Of a stretch of DNA of 64,000 nt, positions 48,524 through 56,420 are shown piece after piece (positions within the stretch are counted from its first letter, which is position 1; each line of letters begins with the position of its first letter). The stretch comes from Caballeronia grimmiae (GTDB lineage: Bacteria > Pseudomonadota > Gammaproteobacteria > Burkholderiales > Burkholderiaceae), in NCBI RefSeq assembly GCF_000698555.1, contig NZ_JFHE01000021.1, forward strand, positions 20,168-84,167, written 5' to 3'. Under the pieces are notes generated by a model. That model was not told the origin of the DNA. It searched no databases and saw nothing but the letters and a program-made list of their open reading frames with translations. The translations under genes and the position numbers were made by a program.

Positions 48524-49420
48524 GTGGCTCGCATCGTCCTGAAGATCGACGTCGATACGCTGCGCGGAACCCGCGAAGGCGTGCCCAATCTCGGGCGTCT
48601 GCTCGACAAATACAGCGCCCGCGCGACCTTCCTGTTCAGCCTCGGTCCGGATCACACCGGCTGGGCGCTGCGCCGCGTGTTCCGGCCGGGCTTTCTCAAG
48701 AAGGTGTCGCGCACGTCGGTGGTCGAGCACTACGGCATCAAGACGCTCATGTATGGCGTGCTGCTGCCGGGGCCGGACATCGGCAGGCAGGCGGTATCGG
48801 AGATGCGCGCAATCCACGAAGCCGGCTTCGAATGCGGCATCCACACGTGGGATCACGTCTACTGGCAGGACAACGTGCGCGCGCGCGACCGCGCGTGGAC
48901 CGTCGCGCAGATGCAGCAGAGCCATGCACGCTTCATCGAGATTTTCGGCGCACCGCCCGTCACGCACGGCGCGGCCGGCTGGCAGATGAACGGCTATGCG
49001 TTCGAGCAGATCGACGCATGGGGCATGCGGTATGCATCCGATGGACGCGGGCACACGCCGTATATTCCCGTGCTGGATGGCCGCACGCTCGATCACATCC
49101 AGATGCCGACCACGCTCCCGACGCTCGACGAAGTGCTGGGCGTGGATGGCGTCGACGTGAGCAACGTCGCGGCGCATGTCTTGCGGCATACGATGAACAA
49201 CCCGCATGATCAGGTGTTCACGCTGCATGCGGAACTCGAAGGCCAGAAACTCGCGCCGGTGTTCGAGCAATTGCTCGCCGGCTGGCGCGCGCAGGGACAC
49301 AGCTTCGCCACGATGGGCGACTATCATGCGACGCTGGATCGCGCCACGCTGCCGTCGTATCCGGTGACGTGGGGCGAGATTCCCGGCCGTGCGGGCGAAC
49401 TGATCGTCCAGGCCGGCTGA
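48524..49420 (+). CDS. arnD: 4-deoxy-4-formamido-L-arabinose-phosphoundecaprenol deformylase ArnD
   Basis: NodB-type polysaccharide deacetylase fold enzyme that removes the formyl group after lipid transfer. The 298 residues start at GTG 48524 behind GAGGGACG. KIDVDTLRGT (about 7-16) carries the catalytic Asp and metal ligand, FECGIHTWDHVYW (about 104-116) the metal His pair. It ends the arn operon, 10 bp after the dehydrogenase gene; bcp follows 71 bp later with its own ribosome-binding site. Confidence 0.93.
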   Translation: MARIVLKIDVDTLRGTREGVPNLGRLLDKYSARATFLFSLGPDHTGWALRRVFRPGFLKKVSRTSVVEHYGIKTLMYGVLLPGPDIGRQAVSEMRAIHEAGFECGIHTWDHVYWQDNVRARDRAWTVAQMQQSHARFIEIFGAPPVTHGAAGWQMNGYAFEQIDAWGMRYASDGRGHTPYIPVLDGRTLDHIQMPTTLPTLDEVLGVDGVDVSNVAAHVLRHTMNNPHDQVFTLHAELEGQKLAPVFEQLLAGWRAQGHSFATMGDYHATLDRATLPSYPVTWGEIPGRAGELIVQAG

Positions 49421-49491
49421 ACGAAACACAGCGAAATCGCGCCGCGCGCCCGTCCGCTCAACAAGAATCAACGACAACAGGAGAAACCTAC

Positions 49492-49953
49492 GTGCCAGTC
49501 GCAGTCGACCAGCCCGTTCCCGACTTCACCGCGCCCGCGACGGGCGGCGAGTTCACGCTTTCGAACCTGCGCGGCCAGAAGGTCGTGCTGTTCTTCTATC
49601 CGAAGGACAATACGCCCGGCTGCACGACGGAAAGTCTCGGCTTTCGCGACCACTACGAGCAGTTCAAGGCCGCAGGGGCGGAAATCGTCGGCATCTCGCG
49701 TGACAGCGTGAAGTCGCACGACAACTTCAAGGCGAAGCTCGAGCTGCCGTACACGCTCGTCTCCGATTCCGACGAGGCAATCTGCTCGCTCTTCGACGTC
49801 GTCAAGATGAAGAAGATGTATGGCAAGGAAGTGCGCGGCATCGAGCGCTCGACGTTTCTGGTGGACGCGGACGGTGTGCTGCGCCGCGAGTTTCGCGGCA
49901 TCAAGGTGCCGGGGCACGTAGAGGCTATCGTCGAGGCTGTACAAGCGATTTGA
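49492..49953 (+). CDS. bcp: Bcp/PrxQ-type thiol peroxidase
   Basis: Thioredoxin-dependent peroxiredoxin, 153 residues from GTG 49492 with an AGGAG site. The peroxidatic Cys44 is in DNTPGCTTESLGFRD. The resolving Cys expected five residues later in E. coli Bcp is Leu49 here; the only other Cys is Cys98 in EAICSLFDV, so recycling would have to use Cys98 or an external thiol. A promoter for the following RNA candidate appears to lie inside its 3' end. Confidence 0.92.
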   Translation: MPVAVDQPVPDFTAPATGGEFTLSNLRGQKVVLFFYPKDNTPGCTTESLGFRDHYEQFKAAGAEIVGISRDSVKSHDNFKAKLELPYTLVSDSDEAICSLFDVVKMKKMYGKEVRGIERSTFLVDADGVLRREFRGIKVPGHVEAIVEAVQAI

Positions 49954-49966
49954 GGCACGTTATATT
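49938..49966 (+). promoter_or_regulatory. Promoter candidate for intergenic RNA
   Basis: TGTACA (49938-49943) and TATATT (49961-49966) are 17 bp apart, overlapping the bcp stop. Each box matches the consensus at four or five positions. Confidence 0.5.
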
Positions 49967-49972
49967 GGTTTG

Positions 49973-50134
49973 CAATGAGCGCCTGTCCACCCCATTCCCT
50001 TCGCCTTCGCGCCTGCCGCCGCGCGCCTTCCGGCGCCGTCGGCATGGACCCGGGCTACGTGGGACGGGCACGGCGCAGGCGCTCCGAAAGAGAAGTCAGC
50101 CGCTGGTTCCGGTAACACGGACGGCGGCTTTTTT
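49973..50134 (+). ncRNA. Candidate structured small RNA, possibly 6S RNA
   Basis: About 160 nt begins just after a TGTACA-N17-TATATT promoter and ends in a terminator. The 5' GAGCGCCTG (49977-49985) pairs perfectly with CAGGCGCTC (50076-50084), extended inward by GTCCAC with GTGGGAC. The enclosed region is a GC-rich long irregular hairpin, and the size is in the range of 6S RNA (ssrS), whose closing stem has this layout. I cannot confirm the identity by sequence; it could also be a bcp 3' UTR. Confidence 0.45.
50098..50134 (+). terminator. Terminator of RNA candidate / bcp
   Basis: AGCCGC pairs with GCGGCT around a partly paired 20-nt loop (GGTTCCGG..CACGGAC), followed by six T residues. Confidence 0.75.
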
Positions 50135-50352
50135 ATTGGCGTCGCGCGGCGGCCGGGTGGATCGGCGGCCTGTGCGTCGCGAGTCACGCACCGAGGAGCA
50201 GATCGAAACCTAGGCGACCGGCGTTTTCGACAACGAAGCGCGCCACCAGGCGCAAACTGCGGGACACTTAGCGCTAAACGCTAGATGGGCGAACGAGCAG
50301 GATGCGACAGGCGGCGCACGATACATGACCCGATTCCTTCTGAGGGAACACC

Positions 50353-52239
50353 ATGCCTTTGCCTACCGCCCCGGCCAAGCTCGGCCATCTCCTTCCGGCC
50401 GACGAGTACAAGGCCAAAGCCCGGCCATCGAAGCAAGTAAAAAAAGGCGCGACGAGCGATGACGACGCCAACGGCTCCGTCGAGACCGTCGCCAGCGAGC
50501 GTCCCCAGGCAGCCAACGCGGCGCATACGCTGCGCGCCATCGCGAGCGACGTGCTGACGCAGACGGCGCCGGAACCGTCGACGCAAACGCCCGCGCCGGC
50601 TGCGCGCGGACGCCGCACGAAACAGACTGCCGCGCTGCTGCAGCGCGTGCCGGACGCGCACGCGAAAAACGATCAGGCCGACGACAAAGCTGGCCAGGCG
50701 GACGACGCCGGCAACGAAGCGCCTCGCGCCAGACGCGAAGCGCGCACGGAAGAGCCCGCGACGACGCCTGCCGCCCCGAGCGCCGCACCGGCTAAAGATT
50801 CCCGCACGCAGACCCGGCGCCGCCAGCGCGGCGCGGTCGAGGACGAACTGCGCAAGCTCTTCGTGCTCGATACCAACGTGCTGATGCACGACCCGAGTTC
50901 CCTGTTCCGCTTCGAGGAACACGACATCTATCTGCCGATGATGACGCTGGAGGAACTCGACAATCACAAGAAGGGCATGTCGGAAGTGGCGCGCAACGCG
51001 CGTCAGGTGAGCCGCACGCTCGATGGTCTCGTGGCCAACGGCGGGCAGATGTCCGAAGGCATCCCGCTTGCCGCGCAAGGCAATCGCGACGCGCTCGGCC
51101 GCCTGTACTTCCAGACGACGCTCACCGATATCGAGCCGGTCGAGGGTTTGCCCGTCGGCAAGGCGGACAACCAGATTCTGGGCGTCGTGCGGGCGCTGCA
51201 GAAGGAGCGGCCGGATCGTCAGGTCGTGCTGGTGTCGAAAGACATCAACATGCGCATCAAGGCGCATGCGCTCGGCCTGCCCGCCGAGGACTACTTCAAC
51301 GATCAGGTTCTCGAAGACAAGGACCTGCTCTACTCCGGCGTCCGGCCGCTGCCGCAGGACTTCTGGACGAAGCACGCGAAGGGCATGGAAAGCTGGCAGG
51401 ACACCAAGACCGGCACCACGTATTACCGCGTGACCGGGCCGCTCTGCTCGTCGATGCTCGTCAACGAGTTCGTCTATCTCGAGCCTCAGAACGGCGAGCC
51501 GTCGTTCCACGCGGTCGTGCGCGAGCTGAACGGCAAGACCGCGCTCCTGCAGACGCTGCGTGACTACGGGCATCACAAGAACAACGTTTGGGGCATCACG
51601 GCGCGCAATCGCGAGCAGAACTTCGCGCTGAACCTGCTGATGAACCCGGAAGTCGATTTCGTCACGCTGCTCGGTCAGGCCGGCACTGGCAAGACGCTGA
51701 TGGCGCTCGCCGCCGGCCTCGCGCAAGTGCTCGACGACAAGCGCTACAACGAGATCATCGTGACGCGCGCGACGGTGCCGGTCGGCGAAGACATCGGCTT
51801 CCTGCCGGGCACCGAGGAAGAGAAGATGCAGCCGTGGATGGGCGCATTCGACGACAACCTCGAAGTCCTGCAAAAGACCGACGATGCCGCTGGCGAATGG
51901 GGCCGCGCCGCGACGCAGGAACTGATCCGCTCGCGCCTGAAGGTGAAGAGCATGAACTTCATGCGTGGCCGCACGTTCGTGGACAAGTACGTGATCATCG
52001 ACGAAGCGCAGAACCTGACGCCCAAGCAGATGAAAACGCTCGTCACGCGCGCGGGCCCGGGGACGAAGATCGTTTGCCTCGGGAACATCGCGCAGATCGA
52101 CACGCCGTATCTGACCGAAGGCAGTTCCGGGCTTACCTATGTCGTCGATCGCTTCAAGGGATGGACGCATAGCGGTCACGTGACGCTGGCGCGCGGCGAG
52201 CGCTCGCGTCTCGCGGACTACGCTTCGGACATTCTCTAA
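50353..52239 (+). CDS. PIN domain - PhoH ATPase fusion (PhoH2)
   Basis: A PhoH2-type protein of 628 residues: a PIN-like nuclease domain (about 165-300) joined to a PhoH ATPase (about 385-628). PIN acidic residues are in FVLDTNVLMHD and TLEELDNHK, and LVSKDINMRIKA. The ATPase has Walker A LLGQAGTGKTL (about 438-448) and Walker B YVIIDEAQNLT. PhoH2 proteins act as RNA helicase and ribonuclease in some bacteria. The first 160 residues are a low-complexity Ala/Pro/Lys/Arg-rich region, probably disordered, longer than in many homologues. Followed by a T7 terminator. Confidence 0.92.
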   Translation: MPLPTAPAKLGHLLPADEYKAKARPSKQVKKGATSDDDANGSVETVASERPQAANAAHTLRAIASDVLTQTAPEPSTQTPAPAARGRRTKQTAALLQRVPDAHAKNDQADDKAGQADDAGNEAPRARREARTEEPATTPAAPSAAPAKDSRTQTRRRQRGAVEDELRKLFVLDTNVLMHDPSSLFRFEEHDIYLPMMTLEELDNHKKGMSEVARNARQVSRTLDGLVANGGQMSEGIPLAAQGNRDALGRLYFQTTLTDIEPVEGLPVGKADNQILGVVRALQKERPDRQVVLVSKDINMRIKAHALGLPAEDYFNDQVLEDKDLLYSGVRPLPQDFWTKHAKGMESWQDTKTGTTYYRVTGPLCSSMLVNEFVYLEPQNGEPSFHAVVRELNGKTALLQTLRDYGHHKNNVWGITARNREQNFALNLLMNPEVDFVTLLGQAGTGKTLMALAAGLAQVLDDKRYNEIIVTRATVPVGEDIGFLPGTEEEKMQPWMGAFDDNLEVLQKTDDAAGEWGRAATQELIRSRLKVKSMNFMRGRTFVDKYVIIDEAQNLTPKQMKTLVTRAGPGTKIVCLGNIAQIDTPYLTEGSSGLTYVVDRFKGWTHSGHVTLARGERSRLADYASDIL

Positions 52240-52263
52240 GCGGTCGAACCGCGTTCGCTGCGA

Positions 52264-52297
52264 AAGCCCGGTGGAGCAATTTATCGGGCTTTTTTTC
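52264..52297 (+). terminator. Terminator after phoH gene
   Basis: AGCCCG pairs with CGGGCT around a 14-nt loop, followed by seven T residues. Confidence 0.85.
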
Positions 52298-52415
52298 GTC
52301 CGAACGTCCCGAAGCCGCAACAGTCAGGGCGGAAACTTAAAGTGAAATGTCACGACCTGTTGCGGCACGGCCGTGCGGCGGGCTAGTATCGGCGGATTGA
52401 TTTGTTCCGGCGAGC

Positions 52416-53597
52416 ATGGCTCGCCGCATGCTCGAAATGCGTCGAATCTGGCTGCCGCTCATCGTCACCGTTATGCTTGCCGCGTGTGGAACCGCGCCGC
52501 AGCAGGCTATGCGCAAACCTGCCTCGGCCGGCAGCAGCACCAGCAGCGGCGCCGCGTCCCGGGCCTATGCGCCGCCGCCCGGCTTTCCCACTTTCGTCGA
52601 TCACAGCGTCGGGCGCGAGGAAATCTCCATTCAGGCGATGTCGCTCGTCGGCGTGCCGTATCGCTGGGGCGGCAATACGCCGGACGCGGGCTTCGATTGC
52701 AGCGGGCTCGTGCGCTATGTCGTCGATCGGGCTGCGTCCGTGAATCTGCCGCGCACGACCGCCGAGATGAGCGGGCGCGGCGAGTCGATTCAGCCCGACG
52801 AGGTCGCGCCCGGCGATCTTATCTTCTTCAACACGACAGGCCGGCCGCATTCCCATGTCGGCATCTACGTGGGCAAGCTGCGGTTCGTGAACGCGCCTTC
52901 GACGGGCGGCACCGTGCGGCTCGATTACCTGACGAATCCCTACTGGGCGAAGCGTTTCGACGGAATCCGCCGTGTCGCGTCGGCGAAAACAGCGCCGACG
53001 CCGTTCGATCAGCCGACTTATATCGCGTCGCAACCTCAGCCGGGGGCGCGGTCACAGGCGGCTCCCGCGTCTAGCCCGATGCCCTCCCCGATCGCCGCTC
53101 GCGCCGATGCGTTCGAGCCGCCGCCCTCGTCGTCGAGCGCGGCGCGAAGCCAATCTGTCGCGGCGGCTTCGGCTTCTGCACCGGCGCGGCAAACGGCTGG
53201 CGTCGACCCGTTCGAGCCGCCATCGGCGTCGCCGAGTTCAGTTCCAACATCGACCGCGGCTTCTTCGTACGCTCGTCAACCCGCCAGCGCCGACGCTTTC
53301 GAGCCGCCGCCGTCATCGTCGAGCGCAGCCAGGCGACAGGCGCAAGCCGCGGTCGTCATCGACGCTGCGCCCGATCCCATCCAGGCTGCCGCCGACGCCT
53401 TCGAGCCGCCGCCGCCCACCTCGCGCGCCGCACGCCAGCAGGCTCGCGCGGCACAGGCCACCGCAACGGCGACCGTTCCGGCCGAACCCGCCGAGCCGCC
53501 GGTCCGCGTGATGCGTGCGTCGACCGGCTCGCTCGTCCCGGCGCGTCCCGCCCAGAGCGACGACCCCATTGCCCGCTTCGCGGCCGGCAGCGACTGA
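52416..53597 (+). CDS. NlpC/P60 lipoprotein peptidase with repetitive C-terminal tail
   Basis: A 393-residue cell-wall hydrolase of the C40 family. A lipoprotein signal with lipobox LAAC (Cys24, counting from ATG 52416; ATGs at 52428 and 52437 also fit) anchors it. The NlpC/P60 domain (about 65-185) has the catalytic Cys95 in FDCSGLVRY and His147 in HSHVGIYVG; it should cut peptidoglycan stem peptides. From about residue 195 the tail is low-complexity Ala/Ser/Pro/Gln and holds four copies of a motif around DAFEPPPSSSSAARxQ, starting near residues 229, 262, 291 and 326. The tail is unlike the E. coli Spr/NlpC proteins. Confidence 0.9.
   Translation: MARRMLEMRRIWLPLIVTVMLAACGTAPQQAMRKPASAGSSTSSGAASRAYAPPPGFPTFVDHSVGREEISIQAMSLVGVPYRWGGNTPDAGFDCSGLVRYVVDRAASVNLPRTTAEMSGRGESIQPDEVAPGDLIFFNTTGRPHSHVGIYVGKLRFVNAPSTGGTVRLDYLTNPYWAKRFDGIRRVASAKTAPTPFDQPTYIASQPQPGARSQAAPASSPMPSPIAARADAFEPPPSSSSAARSQSVAAASASAPARQTAGVDPFEPPSASPSSVPTSTAASSYARQPASADAFEPPPSSSSAARRQAQAAVVIDAAPDPIQAAADAFEPPPPTSRAARQQARAAQATATATVPAEPAEPPVRVMRASTGSLVPARPAQSDDPIARFAAGSD
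53104..53430 (+). repeat. Coding repeats DAFEPPP in NlpC/P60 tail
   Basis: Four imperfect coding repeats start near 53104, 53203, 53290 and 53395. The first and third share DAFEPPPSSSSAAR exactly at protein level, the fourth has DAFEPPPPTSRAAR and the second is more diverged (DPFEPPSASPSS). Spacing is irregular (about 87-105 bp). Confidence 0.8.
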
Positions 53598-53676
53598 CGC
53601 CCGCCGCGCCTCTCTGCTATCGTGTTCCGGTTCATCTTCAACAGCGGCACGAAAGAACCGATAGGAGCGAATCACC

Positions 53677-54483
53677 ATGGATCTGGGTCTTGCTGGCAAG
53701 GTCGTCCTGATCACGGGCGGCAGCAAGGGCATCGGCTTTGCCTGCGCGAAAGCATTCGCGCGTGAAGGCGCCAAAGTCGCGATCGTCTCGCGTGACGCCG
53801 CCAACCTCGCCCGGGCGCGCGAGCAGCTCGCCGCCGACGGCCATCACGTCCATCTCGCCCGCGCCGATCTGCACGAAGCGCACAGCGCGGAGGACGTCGT
53901 CGAGGAAGCGAGCGCGGCGCTCGGCCCCATCGACGTCCTGATCAACAGCGCTGGCGCCGCCCGCCGCTACGATCCCGATTCGCTCGATGCCGCCGCCTAC
54001 AAAGCCGCGATGGACGCGAAATACTTCTCCTACGTCTATCCGCAGCAAGTCGTGCTGAAGCGCATGGCCGAGCGCCTGCGCAACGAGCCGGACGCGGAGC
54101 CGGGCGCGATCGTCAATATCATCGGGATGGGCGGCAAGATCGCGACGGACATTCATATCGCAGGCGGCGCGGCCAACGCGGCGCTGATGCTGAATACCGT
54201 CGGCCTCGCGCATCACTACGCGAAGCTCGGCATCCGCATTAACGCGATCAATCCGGGCGCGACGCTCACCGAGCGCGTCGAAGAGGCGCTCGAACTGGAG
54301 GCGCAGCGACAAGGCGTCACGCGGGATCAGGTGCTGGCCGACAGTCAGGCCAATGTGCCGCTCGGACGTTACGCGAAACCGGAGGAAATCGCCGACGTCG
54401 CCCTATTTCTGGCGAGCCGCCGCGCGAGTTACGTGTCGGGCGCGATCATCCCGATGGACGGGGTGTCGTCGCCGATCATTTGA
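53677..54483 (+). CDS. SDR-fold protein lacking catalytic Tyr-Lys
   Basis: A 268-residue short-chain dehydrogenase/reductase fold. The Rossmann motif ITGGSKGIG (12-20), LINSAGA (88-94) and C-terminal YVSGAIIPMDG are classical. The active site is not: where YxxxK is expected the sequence is GGAAN (163-167), and the catalytic Ser position is Ile/Gly in NIIGMGG. It may bind a nucleotide without normal SDR chemistry or use other residues. The surrounding INPGATLTERVEE and ADVALFLASRR segments are conserved-looking, so this is not a decayed gene. Substrate unknown; an ordinary ribosome-binding site precedes the ATG at 53677. Confidence 0.9.
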   Translation: MDLGLAGKVVLITGGSKGIGFACAKAFAREGAKVAIVSRDAANLARAREQLAADGHHVHLARADLHEAHSAEDVVEEASAALGPIDVLINSAGAARRYDPDSLDAAAYKAAMDAKYFSYVYPQQVVLKRMAERLRNEPDAEPGAIVNIIGMGGKIATDIHIAGGAANAALMLNTVGLAHHYAKLGIRINAINPGATLTERVEEALELEAQRQGVTRDQVLADSQANVPLGRYAKPEEIADVALFLASRRASYVSGAIIPMDGVSSPII

Positions 54484-54488
54484 TGCGC

Positions 54489-54513
54489 TGCGGCCCGGAA
54501 CGACCGGGCCGCA
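54489..54513. terminator. Bidirectional hairpin SDR gene / pit
   Basis: A perfect 10-bp stem, TGCGGCCCGG (54489-54498) with CCGGGCCGCA (54504-54513), 5-nt loop, in the 50-bp gap between convergent genes. Confidence 0.55.
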
Positions 54514-54533
54514 GGCGAATGCAGAGCAGGTGC

Positions 54534-55544
54534 CTAGAAAATGTGATGGCCGACCCACCAGCCCGCAGCGGCGAGCGCGGCGGACGCGGGAATGGTCAGC
54601 ACCCAAGCCCACACAATGTTGCCCGCGACGCCCCAGCGCACCGCGCTGAACTTCTGCGTCGCGCCGACGCCGACGATTGCGCCGGTGATCGTGTGCGTCG
54701 TGGAAACGGGGATGCCCAGCATGGACGCGACGAACAGCGTGATTGCCCCGCCCGTCTCCGCGCAGAAGCCGCCGACCGGCTTGAGCTTCGTGATCTTCTG
54801 CCCCATCGTGCGGACGATACGCCAGCCGCCGAACAGCGTGCCGAGGCCCATCGACAGGTAACAGAGCGCGATCACCCAGATCGGCGGTGCGTCGGCTCCG
54901 ACAGAGGAGTAGCCGGTGGCGATCAGCAGCATCCAGATGATGCCGATGGTCTTCTGCGCGTCGTTGCCGCCGTGACCGAGCGAATACAGGCCCGCCGAGA
55001 CGAGCTGCAGGCGGCGGAAGCGCCGGTCGACCTTCGACGGCGGCGTGCGGAAGTACATCCACGACACGAGCAGCATGAAGAACGAGCCGAGCACGAAGCC
55101 GAGCACCGGCGAGATGAAGATGAACGCAACGGTCTTCAGCAGCCCGTCCCAGTTCAGCGACCCCCAGCCCGACTTGGCGAGCGCCGCGCCGACCAGCCCG
55201 CCGATCAGCGCGTGCGACGAACTCGACGGAATGCCGTACACCCAAGTCACGATGTTCCAGCCGATGGCCCCGACGAGCGCCCCGAAGATGACGTAGTGAT
55301 CGACGATGTTCGGGTCGATCGTCCCCTTGCCCACGGTCGCGGCGACCTTCAGGTGGAAAATGAAATACGCAATAACGTTGAACGCGGCCGCGAACGCGAC
55401 GGCTTGCTGGGGCTTGAGCACGCCGGTCGATACGACCGTCGCAATTGAGTTGGCAGCGTCGTGGAAGCCGTTCATGAAGTCGAACACGAGTGCGACTATG
55501 ACGAGCGTAGCGACAGCCCAGAGGGCGAGTTGAATCGAATGCAT
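54534..55544 (-). CDS. pit: Low-affinity inorganic phosphate transporter (Pit family)
   Basis: Inner membrane phosphate permease, 336 residues with about 9-10 TM segments. Both duplicated signatures of the PiT family are present: FDFMNGFHDAANSIAT (about 21-36) and SLGHGGNDAQKTIG (about 193-206), along with PVSTTHTITGAIVG. It transports metal-phosphate with protons. It lies about 100 bp downstream of a PhoU-like partner gene, the usual pit accessory arrangement, and converges on the SDR gene. Confidence 0.94.
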   Translation of the reverse strand: MHSIQLALWAVATLVIVALVFDFMNGFHDAANSIATVVSTGVLKPQQAVAFAAAFNVIAYFIFHLKVAATVGKGTIDPNIVDHYVIFGALVGAIGWNIVTWVYGIPSSSSHALIGGLVGAALAKSGWGSLNWDGLLKTVAFIFISPVLGFVLGSFFMLLVSWMYFRTPPSKVDRRFRRLQLVSAGLYSLGHGGNDAQKTIGIIWMLLIATGYSSVGADAPPIWVIALCYLSMGLGTLFGGWRIVRTMGQKITKLKPVGGFCAETGGAITLFVASMLGIPVSTTHTITGAIVGVGATQKFSAVRWGVAGNIVWAWVLTIPASAALAAAGWWVGHHIF

Positions 55545-55644
55545 CAGTTGGTGTTGTTTTGACTGGCCTCAGATACGGGCCTGTCTGTGTCGTCAGGACC
55601 CGCCGCGCATATTCAGCTTGCGCATGCGGGCTCGGGCGGCATGA

Positions 55645-56271
55645 TCAGGCGTTTTCCAGCACGATGCCTTCGATGATGTTGGCGACGTCCTCGCACTTGT
55701 CGGTGATCGTCTCCAGAAGCTCGTAGATCGCCTTGAGCTTGATGAGCGTCTTCACGTCGTCTTCCTCGCGGAAGAGCTTGGACATGGCCGAGCGCAGCAC
55801 GCGGTCCGCGTCCGACTCCAGACGGTCGATCTCTTCGCAGATCTTGAGGATCTCGCTCGCGCGCTTCATGTCCTCGAGCAGGCTGACCGCGGTCTGCACG
55901 CGCAAGCAGGTGGCCGTGCAGATATGCGCAAGCTGGCTCGCCTCCGACGTCACCGCGCGCACGTCGTACAGCGAAATGGCCGTGGCGACGTCCTCCATCA
56001 GATCGAGGATGTCGTCCATCGTCGTGATGAGCTTGTGGATTTCGTCGCGGTCGAGCGGCGTGATGAACGTCTTGTGCAGCAGGTCGATGGTTTCGTGCGT
56101 GAGCTTGTCAGCACGCTTCTCGTTCGCCTGGACGTTCTGCTTGTGGACCTCGGCTTCGGGGAGGTTGTCTATCAGCAGTTCGAGCTCGCGGCTGGCGTCG
56201 ACCATGCATTTCGCATGGGCGTTGAAAATCTCGAAGAATTTGCCCTCGGTGGGCATGAAACGACCGAACAT
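55645..56271 (-). CDS. Pit accessory protein (DUF47, PhoU-like)
   Basis: A 208-residue all-helical DUF47/PhoU-like protein, starting at ATG 56271 (MFGRFMPTEGKFF), the conserved N-terminus of the family. Repeated acidic helices ETIDLLHKTFITPLDRDEIHKLI and MDDILDLMEDVATAI carry the metal-binding Glu/Asp clusters. It probably controls the adjacent Pit transporter. It is the promoter-proximal gene of the pair. Confidence 0.93.
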   Translation of the reverse strand: MFGRFMPTEGKFFEIFNAHAKCMVDASRELELLIDNLPEAEVHKQNVQANEKRADKLTHETIDLLHKTFITPLDRDEIHKLITTMDDILDLMEDVATAISLYDVRAVTSEASQLAHICTATCLRVQTAVSLLEDMKRASEILKICEEIDRLESDADRVLRSAMSKLFREEDDVKTLIKLKAIYELLETITDKCEDVANIIEGIVLENA

Positions 56272-56404
56272 GAAAATCCCGATAGATGGGTCAATGAGGC
56301 TGTCATCAAACCGTCGTATTGTACCCGCGCGGTGCACGTGGCGCACCGCGCCATGGAGACGCGCGAACGAGGTGTCGTAACGGTCTGACAGTTTGCAGCG
56401 AAGG

Positions 56405-56420
56405 AAGGCCGATGGGCCTT
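56405..56420 (-). terminator. Candidate terminator at dnaB stop
   Basis: AAGGCC pairs with GGCCTT around a 4-nt loop, overlapping the dnaB stop codon; no long T tract follows. Confidence 0.35.

Larger units (their letters stand above)
49954..50352. other. Intergenic region bcp/phoH
   Basis: The left 180 bp hold the structured RNA candidate and its terminator (next entries). The right 218 bp up to phoH show no gene and no clear promoter boxes. Confidence 0.6.
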
